A stretch of DNA of 64,000 nucleotides from Splendidivirga corallicola (GCA_030442035.1 JAUJEA010000004.1:620001-684000); one strand, 5' to 3'; positions 28,807 to 38,115 are shown, numbered from the stretch's first letter. The notes: a model not told the origin generated them from the sequence alone. Made by a program: numbers and translations.

Positions 28807-29610
28807 TTGGAACCGTCTAATATTCTATTTGAGAAACGAGGTTTTGGCCAAACATCCAGGCAGGACCTATGGTGGGTCCGACCCGGCCTCATCTTTTTAG
28901 CCTTATCATCTTTTATTGTTTATGCCACCTGGGCAGCTTTTCAAGGAGAACATTATGCTTATGGAGCTTATCTGTCTCCATTCTATTCGCCTGAAATATT
29001 CGGTAGCTCACCACATAGCTGGTTTGGACCGAAACCAGGATGGTGGCCACTATTTTTACCATTTTCACCGGCTTTACTGATTTTATGGGCTCCCGGTGGG
29101 ATGCGCTTTACGTGTTATTATTACCGTGGTGCTTATTATAAATCGTTTTGGGCTGATCCTCCTTCTTGTGCGGTTTCCGAGCCCAGAAAGAAATACTGGG
29201 GGGAGAATAGTTTCCCACTGATCATGCAAAATATTCATCGTTATTTTTTATACCTGGCAATCCTATTTGTTTTTATTCTGGCATATGATGCCTGGAAGGC
29301 TTTATGGTTTATTGACCCGGTTTCAGGCAATGAAACTTTTGGCCTGGGAGTCGGATCACTGGTATTAGCCACCAATGCCGTCCTCTTAGGAGGTTACACT
29401 TTTGGTTGTCATTCATTTCGTCATTTGGTAGGTGGATTCAAGAATCAGCTTTCAAAATCCCCAATCAAAAAAACTGCGTACAACTGCGCCAGCTGCCTTA
29501 ACCGTAGACATATGAACTGGGCATGGTTTAGTCTTTTTTGGGTAGCATTTTCTGATTTTTATGTACGGATGTGCTCGATGGGCATTTTTATGGATTGGAG
29601 GATCTTCTAA
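28807..29610 (+). CDS. sdhC: Succinate dehydrogenase membrane subunit, actinobacterial Sdh1-like, with Cys/His cluster
   Basis: 267 residues, five or so membrane segments. The only usable start after the in-frame stop at 28792 is TTG at 28807. It is longer than the usual three-helix cytochrome b subunit. It has the layout 'GWWPLFLPFSPALLILWAPGGMRFTCYYYRGAYYKSFWADPP' and ends with two Cys/His groups: GCHSFRHLVGG (Cys201, His202, His206) and NCASCLNRRHMNWAW (Cys227, Cys230, His235). Such Cys/His pairs fit the membrane-embedded Rieske-type iron-sulphur cluster that I recall being reported for mycobacterial Sdh1. It anchors SdhAB and passes electrons to menaquinone. Its stop overlaps the sdhA start (TAATG). 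Function is assigned mainly through its neighbours and this layout. Confidence 0.82.
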   Translation: MEPSNILFEKRGFGQTSRQDLWWVRPGLIFLALSSFIVYATWAAFQGEHYAYGAYLSPFYSPEIFGSSPHSWFGPKPGWWPLFLPFSPALLILWAPGGMRFTCYYYRGAYYKSFWADPPSCAVSEPRKKYWGENSFPLIMQNIHRYFLYLAILFVFILAYDAWKALWFIDPVSGNETFGLGVGSLVLATNAVLLGGYTFGCHSFRHLVGGFKNQLSKSPIKKTAYNCASCLNRRHMNWAWFSLFWVAFSDFYVRMCSMGIFMDWRIF

Positions 29611-31430
29611 TGGAAAAATACACAACTTTTGAACATGATGTCTTAATTATTGGTGCCGGCGGGGCCGGATTACGGGCTGCTATTGAGGCTTCTGCAGCAG
29701 GCGTTTCAGTGGGAGTTGTATGCAGGTCGCTTTTGGGGAAGGCACATACAGTAATGGCTGAAGGAGGGGTTGCGGCTGCCCTGGCCAATGTTGATACACG
29801 GGACGGATGGCAAACGCACTTTGCGGATACTATGAGGGGTGGCCAATACCTGAATGACTGGAGAATGGCAGAATTGCATGCCAAGGAGGCCCCCGAAAGA
29901 GTAAGAGAATTGGAGGCCTGGGGGGCTATTTTCGACAGGACAAAGGATGGCAGAATATTGCAACGAAATTTCGGAGGTCACAAATACCCACGCTTAGCTC
30001 ATGTAGGAGATAGAACCGGGCTGGAAATGATCAGAACATTACAGGACCATGGCATACATCAGGGGATTGATTTTCACCAGGAAATAACCATCATCTCGCT
30101 ACTCAAGGAAAATGATAGGATAGCTGGAGCCCTGGGCTATGACAGAGAGAAAGGACGCTTCAGGCTTTATAAATCCAAAGCTGTGATCATTGCTACAGGT
30201 GGTATGGGTAAGATCTATAAAATTACCAGTAATAGTTGGGACTGCACCGGGGGTGGGACATCCCTGGCTTATCATGCCGGCGCAAAATTGATCGATATGG
30301 AGTTTATCCAATTTCATCCGACCGGAATGGTGTGGCCACCCAGTGTGAGAGGTTTGCTCATTACGGAAGGTGTAAGAGGAGAGGGTGGTGTGTTAAAGAA
30401 CAGCGAGGGCAGGAGGTTCATGTTTGATGATGTTCCGGACCTTTATAAACATCAGACATCGGATAATGAAGAAGAGGGATGGCGATATACACAAGGTGAT
30501 AAGGATGCTAAGAGACCTCCTGAACTGCTAACCAGAGATCATGTGGCCAGATGTATCTACAGGGAAGTAAAAGAAGGAAGAGGTACGCCTCATGGTGGCG
30601 CGTACCTGGACATAGCCTGGATTAAGTCAAAAATTTCCAATGCCGAAGTACATATCAAAAAGAAGTTGCCTAGCATGTACCACCAATTCAAAGAATTGGC
30701 TGGAATCGACATTACCAAGGAACCCATGGAAGTTGGTCCTACAACCCATTACATTATGGGAGGCATCAGAGTGGATGCGGATACGCAGATGACGGATGTT
30801 GAAGGGCTGTTCGCGGCAGGAGAGTGTGCTGCCGGGTTGCATGGCGCCAATCGTTTGGGTGGTAATTCATTGTCAGACTTATTGGTATTTGGGAAACGGG
30901 CAGGGGAGTTTGCGGCACAATATGCTAAAGAGCATAGTCAAATGCAGATAAGTGAAGAGCAAGTGGCTAACTTAACCGGCTTGGCAGAAAAGCCTTTCGC
31001 AAGATATGATCAGGAAAATCCTGAAAACCCATTCCAGATCCAATCCGATTTACAGGAAATGATGCAGGATTTGGTAGGCATCATACGTTCCGAAAAAGGA
31101 TTAAATGAAGCCTTGGAGTCCATCAATAAATTGAAAGACCGGGCTGTCAATGCGGGTATTGGAGGCAACAGAGAATATAATCCTGGTTGGCATACGACCA
31201 TGGAGCTCAAGCATATGTTAACCATAGCTGAATCTATCACACGCTCGGCCATTGAACGAAATGAAAGTAGGGGCGGGCATTACCGATCAGACTATACCGA
31301 AAAGTCCGAAGCTTTAGGACAAATGAACATTTGTGTTTGGAAAACCGAAAGTGGGGAAATGCAGGTTGAAAAAATTCCAAAAAAAGAAATACGCAATGAT
31401 CTTAGAGAAATTATAGAACAAATGAAATAA
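29610..31430 (+). CDS. sdhA: Succinate dehydrogenase/fumarate reductase flavoprotein subunit
   Basis: 606 residues from the ATG at 29610, which overlaps the sdhC stop; the in-frame ATG at 29571 would lie inside sdhC. FAD-binding 'VLIIGAGGAGLRAA' (11-24) is followed by 'LLGKAHTVMAEGGVAAALAN', in which His46 is the expected covalent FAD attachment residue. 'GGMGKIYKITSNSWDCTGGGTSLAYHAGAKLIDMEFIQFHPTGM' covers the active-site region, and 'LLTRDHVARCIYREVKEGRG' and 'HGANRLGGNSLSDLLVFGKRAG' are conserved dehydrogenase blocks. It oxidises succinate to fumarate (or the reverse) in the TCA cycle and respiratory chain, on the cytoplasmic face. Overlap with sdhB is again TAATG. Confidence 0.95.
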   Translation: MEKYTTFEHDVLIIGAGGAGLRAAIEASAAGVSVGVVCRSLLGKAHTVMAEGGVAAALANVDTRDGWQTHFADTMRGGQYLNDWRMAELHAKEAPERVRELEAWGAIFDRTKDGRILQRNFGGHKYPRLAHVGDRTGLEMIRTLQDHGIHQGIDFHQEITIISLLKENDRIAGALGYDREKGRFRLYKSKAVIIATGGMGKIYKITSNSWDCTGGGTSLAYHAGAKLIDMEFIQFHPTGMVWPPSVRGLLITEGVRGEGGVLKNSEGRRFMFDDVPDLYKHQTSDNEEEGWRYTQGDKDAKRPPELLTRDHVARCIYREVKEGRGTPHGGAYLDIAWIKSKISNAEVHIKKKLPSMYHQFKELAGIDITKEPMEVGPTTHYIMGGIRVDADTQMTDVEGLFAAGECAAGLHGANRLGGNSLSDLLVFGKRAGEFAAQYAKEHSQMQISEEQVANLTGLAEKPFARYDQENPENPFQIQSDLQEMMQDLVGIIRSEKGLNEALESINKLKDRAVNAGIGGNREYNPGWHTTMELKHMLTIAESITRSAIERNESRGGHYRSDYTEKSEALGQMNICVWKTESGEMQVEKIPKKEIRNDLREIIEQMK

Positions 31431-32179
31431 TGGCACTTGTGACATTTAACATCTGGCGTGGTAGTTCTGAGGGAGGTGAGTTTCAACGATACCAAACTGA
31501 GATTTCAGAGGGCATGGTTGTTCTCGATGCTGTACATCAAATTCAAGCGGAACATGCCAATGACCTGGCGGTAAGATGGAATTGTAAAGCAGGAAAATGT
31601 GGATCTTGCTCCGCTGAGGTAAATGGACATCCCAAGCTCATGTGTATGACACGAATGAGCGATATTCCTCAGGATAAGGATGTCAGGATCGAACCCATGA
31701 AATCCTTTCCTGTTATCAAGGATTTAGTTACGGATGTATCATGGAATTATCGCGTCAAGCAACGTATCAAGAAATTCAAGCCCCGGCCTCCTGATGATGA
31801 GGATGGTACCTGGAGAATGGCCCAGGATGATATTGATAGAGTTCAGGAATTCAGAAAGTGTATCGAGTGCTTCTTATGTCAGGACGTTTGCCATGTGCTG
31901 AGAGAGCATAGTTTACATGACAAATTCTTAGGTCCAAGGCATTTGGTTTATACAGCAGCATTGGAAATGCATCCCCTGGATGTAGAAGACCGGTTAGAGG
32001 ATCTCAAAAAGACTGAAAACATAGGTTTTTGTAATATTACAAAGTGTTGTACAACGGTTTGTCCTGAGAATATTACGATCACCGACAATGCCATTATTCC
32101 TTTAAAAGAACGTGTGGCAGATCGATTTTACGATCCACTGATAAGGTTTTTCCGTTTATTTAAACGGGGTCGATCTTGA
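31430..32179 (+). CDS. sdhB: Succinate dehydrogenase/fumarate reductase iron-sulphur subunit
   Basis: 249 residues. Cys52, Cys57, Cys60 and Cys72 (in NCKAGKCGSC...LMC) bind the [2Fe-2S] cluster. Cys144, Cys147, Cys150 and Cys154 (KCIECFLCQDVC) bind [4Fe-4S], with the last of these and Cys201, Cys206/207 and Cys211 (CNITKCCTTVC) available for the [3Fe-4S] centre. Length and motif layout match the Sdh1-type iron-sulphur subunit. It wires electrons from the SdhA flavin to the membrane subunit. It is the third gene of the sdhCAB operon, whose order and double TAATG overlaps imply tight translational coupling. Confidence 0.95.
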   Translation: MALVTFNIWRGSSEGGEFQRYQTEISEGMVVLDAVHQIQAEHANDLAVRWNCKAGKCGSCSAEVNGHPKLMCMTRMSDIPQDKDVRIEPMKSFPVIKDLVTDVSWNYRVKQRIKKFKPRPPDDEDGTWRMAQDDIDRVQEFRKCIECFLCQDVCHVLREHSLHDKFLGPRHLVYTAALEMHPLDVEDRLEDLKKTENIGFCNITKCCTTVCPENITITDNAIIPLKERVADRFYDPLIRFFRLFKRGRS

Positions 32180-32246
32180 CAATGATTGAGCGCCATTAGT
32201 TTGTATAGGCATGTGAAATCCCACAAAGTGCCTGTAAAAGTGTTAA

Positions 32247-32810
32247 ATGGCATTATATGAAACCAAAAAGAAAGTTATGAGTATGCAACATTTTGAAACC
32301 CAGGAAGGCGAATTTCAATTGAAACCACTCTCCAGAGAAGGAATACAGGCTGCTTTGTCTAAAGCAGAAAAATATAGATTACTAAATGATCCGTCGATGG
32401 CTGAGAGCATTTGCCTGGATATTTTAAAAATTGATCCGGATAACAAGGACGCCGCCATCGTATTGTTATTGGCACTGACCGATCAATTTGGTAATCCCGG
32501 TGTTCATCAGGCAGTTAAGCAGGCCAAAGAGCTGGCTAATGGTTTTAAAGATGATTATAATCGCTTGTACTATTCAGGTATCATCCACGAAAGACAGGGC
32601 ACTAATGCATTGAACTCAGGAAATCCCGGAAGTCATTTTGATGCTTACGAATGGTATACAGAAGCCATGAAATACTACGAGAAATCAGAGGCAATTCAAC
32701 CTCAAGGTAATGATGATGCCATTCTTAGGTGGAACACCTGTACCCGTATTATCGCCAAACATAAACTTGGCCCCAGACCGAAAGATGATTTTATTCCGAT
32801 ATTGGAGTAA
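32247..32810 (+). CDS. Tetratricopeptide-repeat-like cytoplasmic protein downstream of sdhB
   Basis: 187 residues with TPR-like helix pairs: 'AALSKAEKYRLLNDPSMAESICLDILKIDPDNKDAAIVLLLAL', 'GVHQAVKQAKELANGF', 'AYEWYTEAMKYYEKSEAIQPQGNDDAILRWNTCTRII'. No signal peptide. Starts at 32247 or 32277 (MSMQHFETQ) are both possible. It follows sdhB by 67 bp on the same strand and may be the fourth gene of that operon; a role in Sdh assembly is a reasonable guess but unproven. Confidence 0.75.
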   Translation: MALYETKKKVMSMQHFETQEGEFQLKPLSREGIQAALSKAEKYRLLNDPSMAESICLDILKIDPDNKDAAIVLLLALTDQFGNPGVHQAVKQAKELANGFKDDYNRLYYSGIIHERQGTNALNSGNPGSHFDAYEWYTEAMKYYEKSEAIQPQGNDDAILRWNTCTRIIAKHKLGPRPKDDFIPILE

Positions 32811-32944
32811 TTTTATTTTTTTTAAATTGGTGATCATCTTCATAGAACTAAAGCCAACATAAAATTACTTGTATGATAGTTATACTAAGCGATTTTATAT
32901 TCTTTCTTAAAAGAAAAGTTGTTTTAACGAACCACTTCTTAATT

Positions 32945-33289
32945 TCACTTTTCTTTATATCTATCTTTTTGATCAAAAAGTGTTAATTGTTTATAACCCT
33001 TTTTGATTTTCGCGGAATGTATGGCGTCTTTTTTGATGTAGTATGTGTCTCCTTTCTTTAAGAATAACGTTTGTCCATCGATAGTGATTTCCATTTCACC
33101 ATCAAGTACCACACCCCATTGCGCATTATGTGAATGTTTAGGTACCTCTACATCTTGATTGAATTCCATAAATATGAACTGTTGTTGTCCAGCTTGAATT
33201 AATCGAGACGTCACTCCATCCACTGGGATATCAGCGCTTGGATGCTTTGCTATGATGTCTTTGGAAAATATCATTTCTGTTTTTTTCAT
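32945..33289 (-). CDS. Cupin-domain protein
   Basis: 114 residues, a single small beta-barrel. Cupin motif 1 is 'VPKHSHNAQWGVVLDGEMEI', with the two metal-ligand His residues and a Glu; motif 2 is 'GDTYYIKKDAIHSAKI', with the final His. The size fits a single-domain cupin, which may bind a metal and a small ligand. No enzymatic function can be assigned. It is convergent with the TPR gene and transcribed alone. Confidence 0.85.
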   Translation of the reverse strand: MKKTEMIFSKDIIAKHPSADIPVDGVTSRLIQAGQQQFIFMEFNQDVEVPKHSHNAQWGVVLDGEMEITIDGQTLFLKKGDTYYIKKDAIHSAKIKKGYKQLTLFDQKDRYKEK

Positions 33290-33477
33290 AATTGTCCCTC
33301 GAAATTCAGAATAACTTTTTTAGTTTAGCCATGAACAATAGATTATGTAAAAATTTCAATTGATACTGATTATATTTCTTTCTTTCATATAAGTTAAGAC
33401 TCAAATTAAGCAGAAAATCGCAAAGATTTCCCTTACAAAACCATCTAAATATTATTATGAATAATCTTAAATTTACA

Positions 33478-34530
33478 TTAGCGCAATAAATTTTTATTTT
33501 CATAACTTTCTTGTTCCATGTCCCATTCATAGGCCCATTGCATCCATTTAATATTAGCAAAATTTCTTGGTAATTTACCTTCCCAAATAGTATCAATTAT
33601 TTTTATTCCAGTAGAAACAATGGGAATCATTTTTGAATATTTTATTATCTCATCATATTTTTTGATTCTAGGTGATAATTTTAACTTAGAAGCAACCTCC
33701 CTAATGATATCAATTTCAATCAATGAATCACCATAATCTTGAAGTTTTAAATCTCTAATTATAGCACGTGCTTCATGCAGTTTAGCCGAGAATAAATTGA
33801 GATTTCCTGGTTTTGCATATTCTTCTACTAAATATTTTCCTAGTCTAATTGGTATGCTATTAGATCTCACCTTTTTCTTTTTAACATTTGAATAATTTTG
33901 TTCCTCTCGTATGGGATGGGACAAATAATACTTCCCACTGCCGATATATTCACCGTACAGTTGATATCTTAGTGAAAGATCAAAAAGATAGCACAAATCA
34001 ATGAGTTCAATATTAAGAAATTTTGATGCTATAAATGATTCATCTGAACTTATGAGATTATCAACATTATATACATACCTACCAGACAATCTTTTATCAT
34101 GATATTCTTTTATCCATTCTTCACTATGTAGCCTTATCAAAGAGTTAATGATATTCTTTCGCATATAGGCCCATTTAACGAACTGCCTAAATAACGAAAA
34201 TAACTTTTCTTCTCGAATTGTACATTCCTGGTCCAGTAGACATACTTCAATCTTTACAACATCACGATCTAGCTTGATTAATTCTTCGATCAGGGAAGGT
34301 ACTCCAACTACTCCCTCTTGATTTAATACTTTGGGTCCCGTTGGTATTATGATACGAGCGCTATTGTTCCAGATAAAGAAATCTGAGAAACGTTCAGCTA
34401 ACGGCTTAGCATAAGGATCCACAGGACATTTGTTACGCAATAAAGATTCAACACCAACCACACAGCATACATCCACCAATGGGGTATTGTATTCTATTTT
34501 CTTCGTTACTCCAGTTTTTTTGTCTTTCAT
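33478..34530 (-). CDS. Unknown 350-residue protein
   Basis: No family recognised. Soluble, mostly helical with some strands: 'DVCCVVGVESLLRNKC', 'ERFSDFFIWNNSARIIIPTGP', 'SLIEELIKLDRDVVKIEVCLL', 'KYYLSHPIREEQNYSN', and a helical C-terminus rich in I and K. No signal peptide, membrane segment or known catalytic motif was seen. It is very AT-rich and sits between a cupin gene and gene debris, which suggests an accessory gene gained recently. The start at 34530 is the first ATG of a long clean frame. It could be a defence or regulatory protein, but nothing in it proves this. Confidence 0.55.
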   Translation of the reverse strand: MKDKKTGVTKKIEYNTPLVDVCCVVGVESLLRNKCPVDPYAKPLAERFSDFFIWNNSARIIIPTGPKVLNQEGVVGVPSLIEELIKLDRDVVKIEVCLLDQECTIREEKLFSLFRQFVKWAYMRKNIINSLIRLHSEEWIKEYHDKRLSGRYVYNVDNLISSDESFIASKFLNIELIDLCYLFDLSLRYQLYGEYIGSGKYYLSHPIREEQNYSNVKKKKVRSNSIPIRLGKYLVEEYAKPGNLNLFSAKLHEARAIIRDLKLQDYGDSLIEIDIIREVASKLKLSPRIKKYDEIIKYSKMIPIVSTGIKIIDTIWEGKLPRNFANIKWMQWAYEWDMEQESYENKNLLR

Positions 34531-34680
34531 TGACCGACTTGAGAATGGGGACTATCACTAAGCTGATCTTGTCAAAACAATTTAGCGATTAAACCTTATA
34601 ATTCAAACTTTTAAGGTCAGCCTAATTTATTTAGGTGTCGTTAAAAAACTTCTTTCGATTGTACCCCCATATTTATTGTT

Positions 34681-34905
34681 TTAAAACTCAAAATCACGCG
34701 GTGTCAGATATTTTCTATCTGTTGATTCGCTGATGCAGATAATTTCAATAGCATCATTTAGAACGTTAAACATCAAGTTGTAGCTCTCAAAACAGGTTGT
34801 GATCTGAGGAAAATACAATAACCAAAGTGAATACTCTCCTTTGTGAATAGCATGGTTGTCATAATTAACTTTTTGTTGTGGGTATAACTTATAACGACTT
34901 TGAAA
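34681..34905 (-). pseudogene. C-terminal remnant of an unidentified gene
   Basis: One minus-strand frame reads about 74 codons without a start, beginning just after a TAG stop: 'FQSRYKLYPQQKVNYDNHAIHKGEYSLWLLYFPQITTCFES...' through '...RKYLTPRDFEF' and a stop. The amino-acid composition looks protein-like, with aromatic residues at regular intervals, and the upstream half of the gene is missing. No family was recognised. It could also be a real small protein with a non-ATG start. Confidence 0.35.
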
Positions 34906-35147
34906 TCCCTAGATAGGGACGCTTTTGGCTTATTTTCAAAAGCGTGTGGGTTAAAGTATAAGATTTAAGAACAAGAAAACACAAAAGAAGGTAAGGCATT
35001 GTGATTAGCTTACTAGCAAGCTGTATAGAGTATAATTAATGAGGTAAAATTGTTTTCCTAATTGAAAGATATGCTTAGGGAATTAAAATTTGTTGAATCC
35101 GATGACAATAATTTCTGTAACCTTAAAAATGTCTATTTCCCCAGTCA
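34906..35147. other. Intergenic stretch with nothing recognised
   Basis: AT-rich DNA between the gene remnant and the Cys-rich small gene. No ORF, hairpin or repeat worth listing was seen. Confidence 0.3.
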
Positions 35148-35300
35148 CTATCGCCTGGGACAACTTTTGCAATGCTTGCCTTTCTTCTTGTATTTTTTGC
35201 AGCACTTCTTAAATATACAATGATCAAAGCATAGCATGCCTTGCTTTGGCTCAGGTGATTCGTGGAGTTCTATTTCGGTTATTATCTCTTCCGATCTCAT
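35148..35300 (-). CDS. Small Cys/Lys-rich protein
   Basis: 50 residues from the ATG at 35300; a longer frame to 35357 is possible but adds a poorly matching leader. The C-terminal half reads 'GMLCFDHCIFKKCCKKYKKKGKHCKSCPRR': six or seven Cys alternate with Lys/His, which suggests metal or iron-sulphur binding or nucleic-acid contact. From memory, similar 'KKCCxKYKKKGKxCKSCP' tails occur in small Bacteroidota proteins, so this is probably a real conserved gene. Function unknown. Confidence 0.6.
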   Translation of the reverse strand: MRSEEIITEIELHESPEPKQGMLCFDHCIFKKCCKKYKKKGKHCKSCPRR

Positions 35301-35390
35301 TTTATTTAGACTAATTCTAAACAATGCAAAGATGGTAGGTAAAATATTATTTGTCAATCACTAGAACTAGTCATTTTGGATATCGCTAGT

Positions 35391-35610
35391 TGTAGGTATC
35401 AGGTTTCAGGTTTCAGGTATCAGGTTTTAGGTTTCAGAAACTCAATTGTGCCTTCATGGTTTTGATTTCATGGCTGAACTTGAAAAAAATTTAACTCAAA
35501 ATTCATAACTAAAAACTCAACACTCAATTAGTCATTCGTAACTTGAGATTCAATATTCTCCTAAGATCGTCTTCCAAAAAAACTAATACCTAAGACCTGA
35601 TACCCGAAAG
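35391..35610. repeat. Low-complexity phrase repeats
   Basis: Positions 35394-35440 repeat a 7-bp unit (variants of 'caggttt', 'caggtat'). Positions 35495-35550 hold 'aaaactcaacactcaa' and 'attcgtaac' phrases, and 35584-35612 a reverse form 'cctgatacc'. The same phrases turn up near 3640, 26175, 28587 and 48680. No coding sense. Confidence 0.55.
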
Positions 35611-35647
35611 CTTAATCAAATGTATTCAGGACCACTGGATAAAGATG

Positions 35648-35691
35648 TTTCAATAGCAAGCTGAACCAACCAATCCAGCTTGCTGTTGAAA
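35648..35691 (-). terminator. Hairpin after the TonB-dependent receptor
   Basis: Arms 35648-35663 and 35676-35691 pair over 16 bp with one G-T wobble and a 12-nt loop, beginning 15 nt past the stop codon at 35707 of the minus-strand receptor gene. No long T tract follows, so its strength as an intrinsic terminator is uncertain. Confidence 0.65.
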
Positions 35692-35706
35692 TAGGGAAGT
35701 GTTTCT

Positions 35707-38070
35707 TTAAAATTCAAGCGTATACATGATAGTAGGGAACATGGGCAATTGTTTGCTTGTCTCTGTTTTGTTTGAGGATGAGTTATAATACTGATCCACT
35801 ACAGCTTCGTTACCCGTCAGGTTTTGAACTGCCAGGTTAATTTCCTGTCGTGTTCCCTTTTTATTCCAGCTATAAGAACAAGATATGTCCCATTTGAATA
35901 CATCATCCCCTCGCTCACTGAAAGCATTGGCCTCATCATAGACCACACGACCTAATGCATTACTGGCCTCCAGATCAACGGTGGTGTATCTTCGTGCTCC
36001 TGTCCAACTAATCTTTGTGTTGAGACTGATAACTTTGTTTTTGGAACCACCCAAGTAAAGTTCCTTCCCAAATAAAAAGTTTGTGAGGTAGTTACCATTG
36101 AATCTCGTGTTTCTCTCCACTTTATCCAGGGCTTTATATTTGGATTGAAACAATGAACCGGTTAAAAGAAAATAATAGTTCTTACTAAAATATTTTTCCA
36201 GTGTCAACTCCACACCATAGTTGGTGCCGCTTCCTTCATTGACCAGAGCCCTGTCCGCAAATCCATCCACAGCATTTAACAAGGAATAACTGCTACCGGG
36301 ATCGTTTTCAACCGGAATATCATACAGGTCCTGATAATAAACTTCCGTTTTGAAATACAGATTTTCGCTGAGCATTCTGTCATATCCTATTACGTAATGG
36401 ATGGCTTTCATGAGATCCACATCTAAATTCGGCCTGGTTTCATTTCCTTGTTGATCTTCGATGATGGAATAATAGGCAGTAAGAGAAGGCATTTGACTGT
36501 GTAGTCCAAATCCTGCAAATACAGATTGTGTTTCATCCAATTGGTATTTGACAGAAGCTCTTGGTTCTACAGTCTGACTATTGTTCAACAATAGATTCGT
36601 ATAATGGACACCCCCCGTAACAGTCCAATCCTTGTTTAGTCGATGTTTCCAGGTAGCGAAAGCCCGTATCATTCCGGTATCATTGTCATCATCCAGCCAT
36701 GTTTCAAAAACGTCCTGATTGTTGAGAAACTCACGTTTAAAATCATAGATAAAATGATGGTAATTGATTCCGGTTCTGAGTGTATTTTTCGCATTAATTT
36801 TACTTAAGAATGATGTCCCAGCCCTGAGCGTATATTTATTTAATTCATCATCGAAAGTCTTTTTGTAAGTATCGAGATTTCCTTCTTTTTCCTGCAGTTC
36901 ATAGCCGCTGCCGTTTTGCGAAAAAGATAAAAAACTTTCGATGGAGCTATTGTTATTCAAAAAATAAGTATGCCCCAAATTAACAGTCCCCATAGAAGCA
37001 GAAAAATCGTCCTTACCCACCAACTCATCGGTTTCATCATCCTTAATTTCATCCTTGATGGTACTGAGGCCGCCAATTCCAAAAACGGTGAAAAGTCCGG
37101 CATTACTGGTAGGAAAAGAAAGTTTGAAAGACAGGTCCTGATATTTTGGAACACCCCCAAAATCTACTACGCCCAGATTATCAAGTAAACCCAAGGTCGA
37201 ATAACGGTAATTGGCTAAATAGGAGGATTTTCCACCTTTTGCAAAAGGTCCTTCCAGGGTTATGTCGGTTCCCAAAATTCCTACGCCTATGGAGTATTCG
37301 CGTTTGTCCCGATTGCCTGTTCTCATCTTCATATCAAAAACTCCGGAAAGTACATTTCCATATTCAGCATCAAAAGCGCCACTATAAAAATCAGAATTAG
37401 TCAGCATTCTGCCACTTAATATGTTGATAGAACCGCCTGAGGACCCTTCATCTGCAAAATGGTTTGGGTTTGGAATTTCAATCCCTTCCATTCGCCATTG
37501 TATATTATTGGGAGAATTACCCCGGACAACAATATGATTGCTCCCTTCCGCATTGCTTTGGATACCCGCAAAACTACTTACCGCTCTGGCTGGATCGTTG
37601 AAAGTTCCGGCATAGCGATTGGTTTCCTCAACTGAAAAAGTTCTTCCACTCACCTGCACCATTTCATTGGAAACCACAGATTTGTTTTCTTTATCCTTGA
37701 TCACAATTTCATCCAATTTCACTAATGACTCCTCCAATGAGGCATTGATCACCACTTCTTTACCCGCGCCGACGAGGACATCGGAAATAATACGGTTTTC
37801 ATAGCCGATGCTGGTAATGAGTAAAGTAATCCGACCCAATGGGACATTTTCAATTCTGAATTCCCCCTCTATTCCTGTACTACCACCTAAGATCGGATCA
37901 GAATCTACCACCATGACATTGGCGCCGATAATGGGTGCATTGCTGTCCTGGTCTATGATCGTTCCCTTTACGGTTTGTCGCAGGATCTCCTGTCCAAGCG
38001 TTTTATTTTGCTGAGAAAAAATGCATAGCCATATCAGTGCTATGAACTTTACAATTCGATAGTTCTTCAT
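35707..38070 (-). CDS. TonB-dependent outer membrane receptor with carboxypeptidase-like N-terminal domain
   Basis: 787 residues with a signal peptide (MKNYRIVKFIALIWLCIFSQQNKTLGQ). Residues about 32-115 form a CarboxypepD_reg-like domain ('VKGTIIDQDSNAPIIGANVMVVDSDP...GEFRIENVPLGRITLLITSIGYE'). The plug domain follows ('FNDPARAVSSFAGIQSN...VVRGNSPNNIQWRMEGIEIPNPNHF', 'SGAFDAEYGNVLSGVFDMKMRTG'), then a 22-strand-type barrel to the C-terminal aromatic Phe (MYTLEF). No SusD partner is present, so it is not a classical Sus pair. It lies 45 bp downstream of the LA_2272-like repeat gene on the same strand and likely shares its transcript. The ligand is unknown. Confidence 0.88.
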   Translation of the reverse strand: MKNYRIVKFIALIWLCIFSQQNKTLGQEILRQTVKGTIIDQDSNAPIIGANVMVVDSDPILGGSTGIEGEFRIENVPLGRITLLITSIGYENRIISDVLVGAGKEVVINASLEESLVKLDEIVIKDKENKSVVSNEMVQVSGRTFSVEETNRYAGTFNDPARAVSSFAGIQSNAEGSNHIVVRGNSPNNIQWRMEGIEIPNPNHFADEGSSGGSINILSGRMLTNSDFYSGAFDAEYGNVLSGVFDMKMRTGNRDKREYSIGVGILGTDITLEGPFAKGGKSSYLANYRYSTLGLLDNLGVVDFGGVPKYQDLSFKLSFPTSNAGLFTVFGIGGLSTIKDEIKDDETDELVGKDDFSASMGTVNLGHTYFLNNNSSIESFLSFSQNGSGYELQEKEGNLDTYKKTFDDELNKYTLRAGTSFLSKINAKNTLRTGINYHHFIYDFKREFLNNQDVFETWLDDDNDTGMIRAFATWKHRLNKDWTVTGGVHYTNLLLNNSQTVEPRASVKYQLDETQSVFAGFGLHSQMPSLTAYYSIIEDQQGNETRPNLDVDLMKAIHYVIGYDRMLSENLYFKTEVYYQDLYDIPVENDPGSSYSLLNAVDGFADRALVNEGSGTNYGVELTLEKYFSKNYYFLLTGSLFQSKYKALDKVERNTRFNGNYLTNFLFGKELYLGGSKNKVISLNTKISWTGARRYTTVDLEASNALGRVVYDEANAFSERGDDVFKWDISCSYSWNKKGTRQEINLAVQNLTGNEAVVDQYYNSSSNKTETSKQLPMFPTIMYTLEF

Positions 38071-38115
38071 TTTTAAATTAAAATTTGTAAGCTGTTAAGA
38101 AATAATTTGGTTGAT

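Noticed and set aside
32807..32868. 10-bp inverted repeat after the TPR gene
   Set aside because: The 42-nt loop and pure AT arms make it a poor hairpin.
33306..33596. 96-codon frame overlapping the end of the unknown gene
   Set aside because: Shares DNA with the better-supported frame at 33478-34530; its remainder is low-complexity.
37146..37400. Plus-strand frames within the TonB-dependent receptor
   Set aside because: Shadows of a well-supported minus-strand gene.
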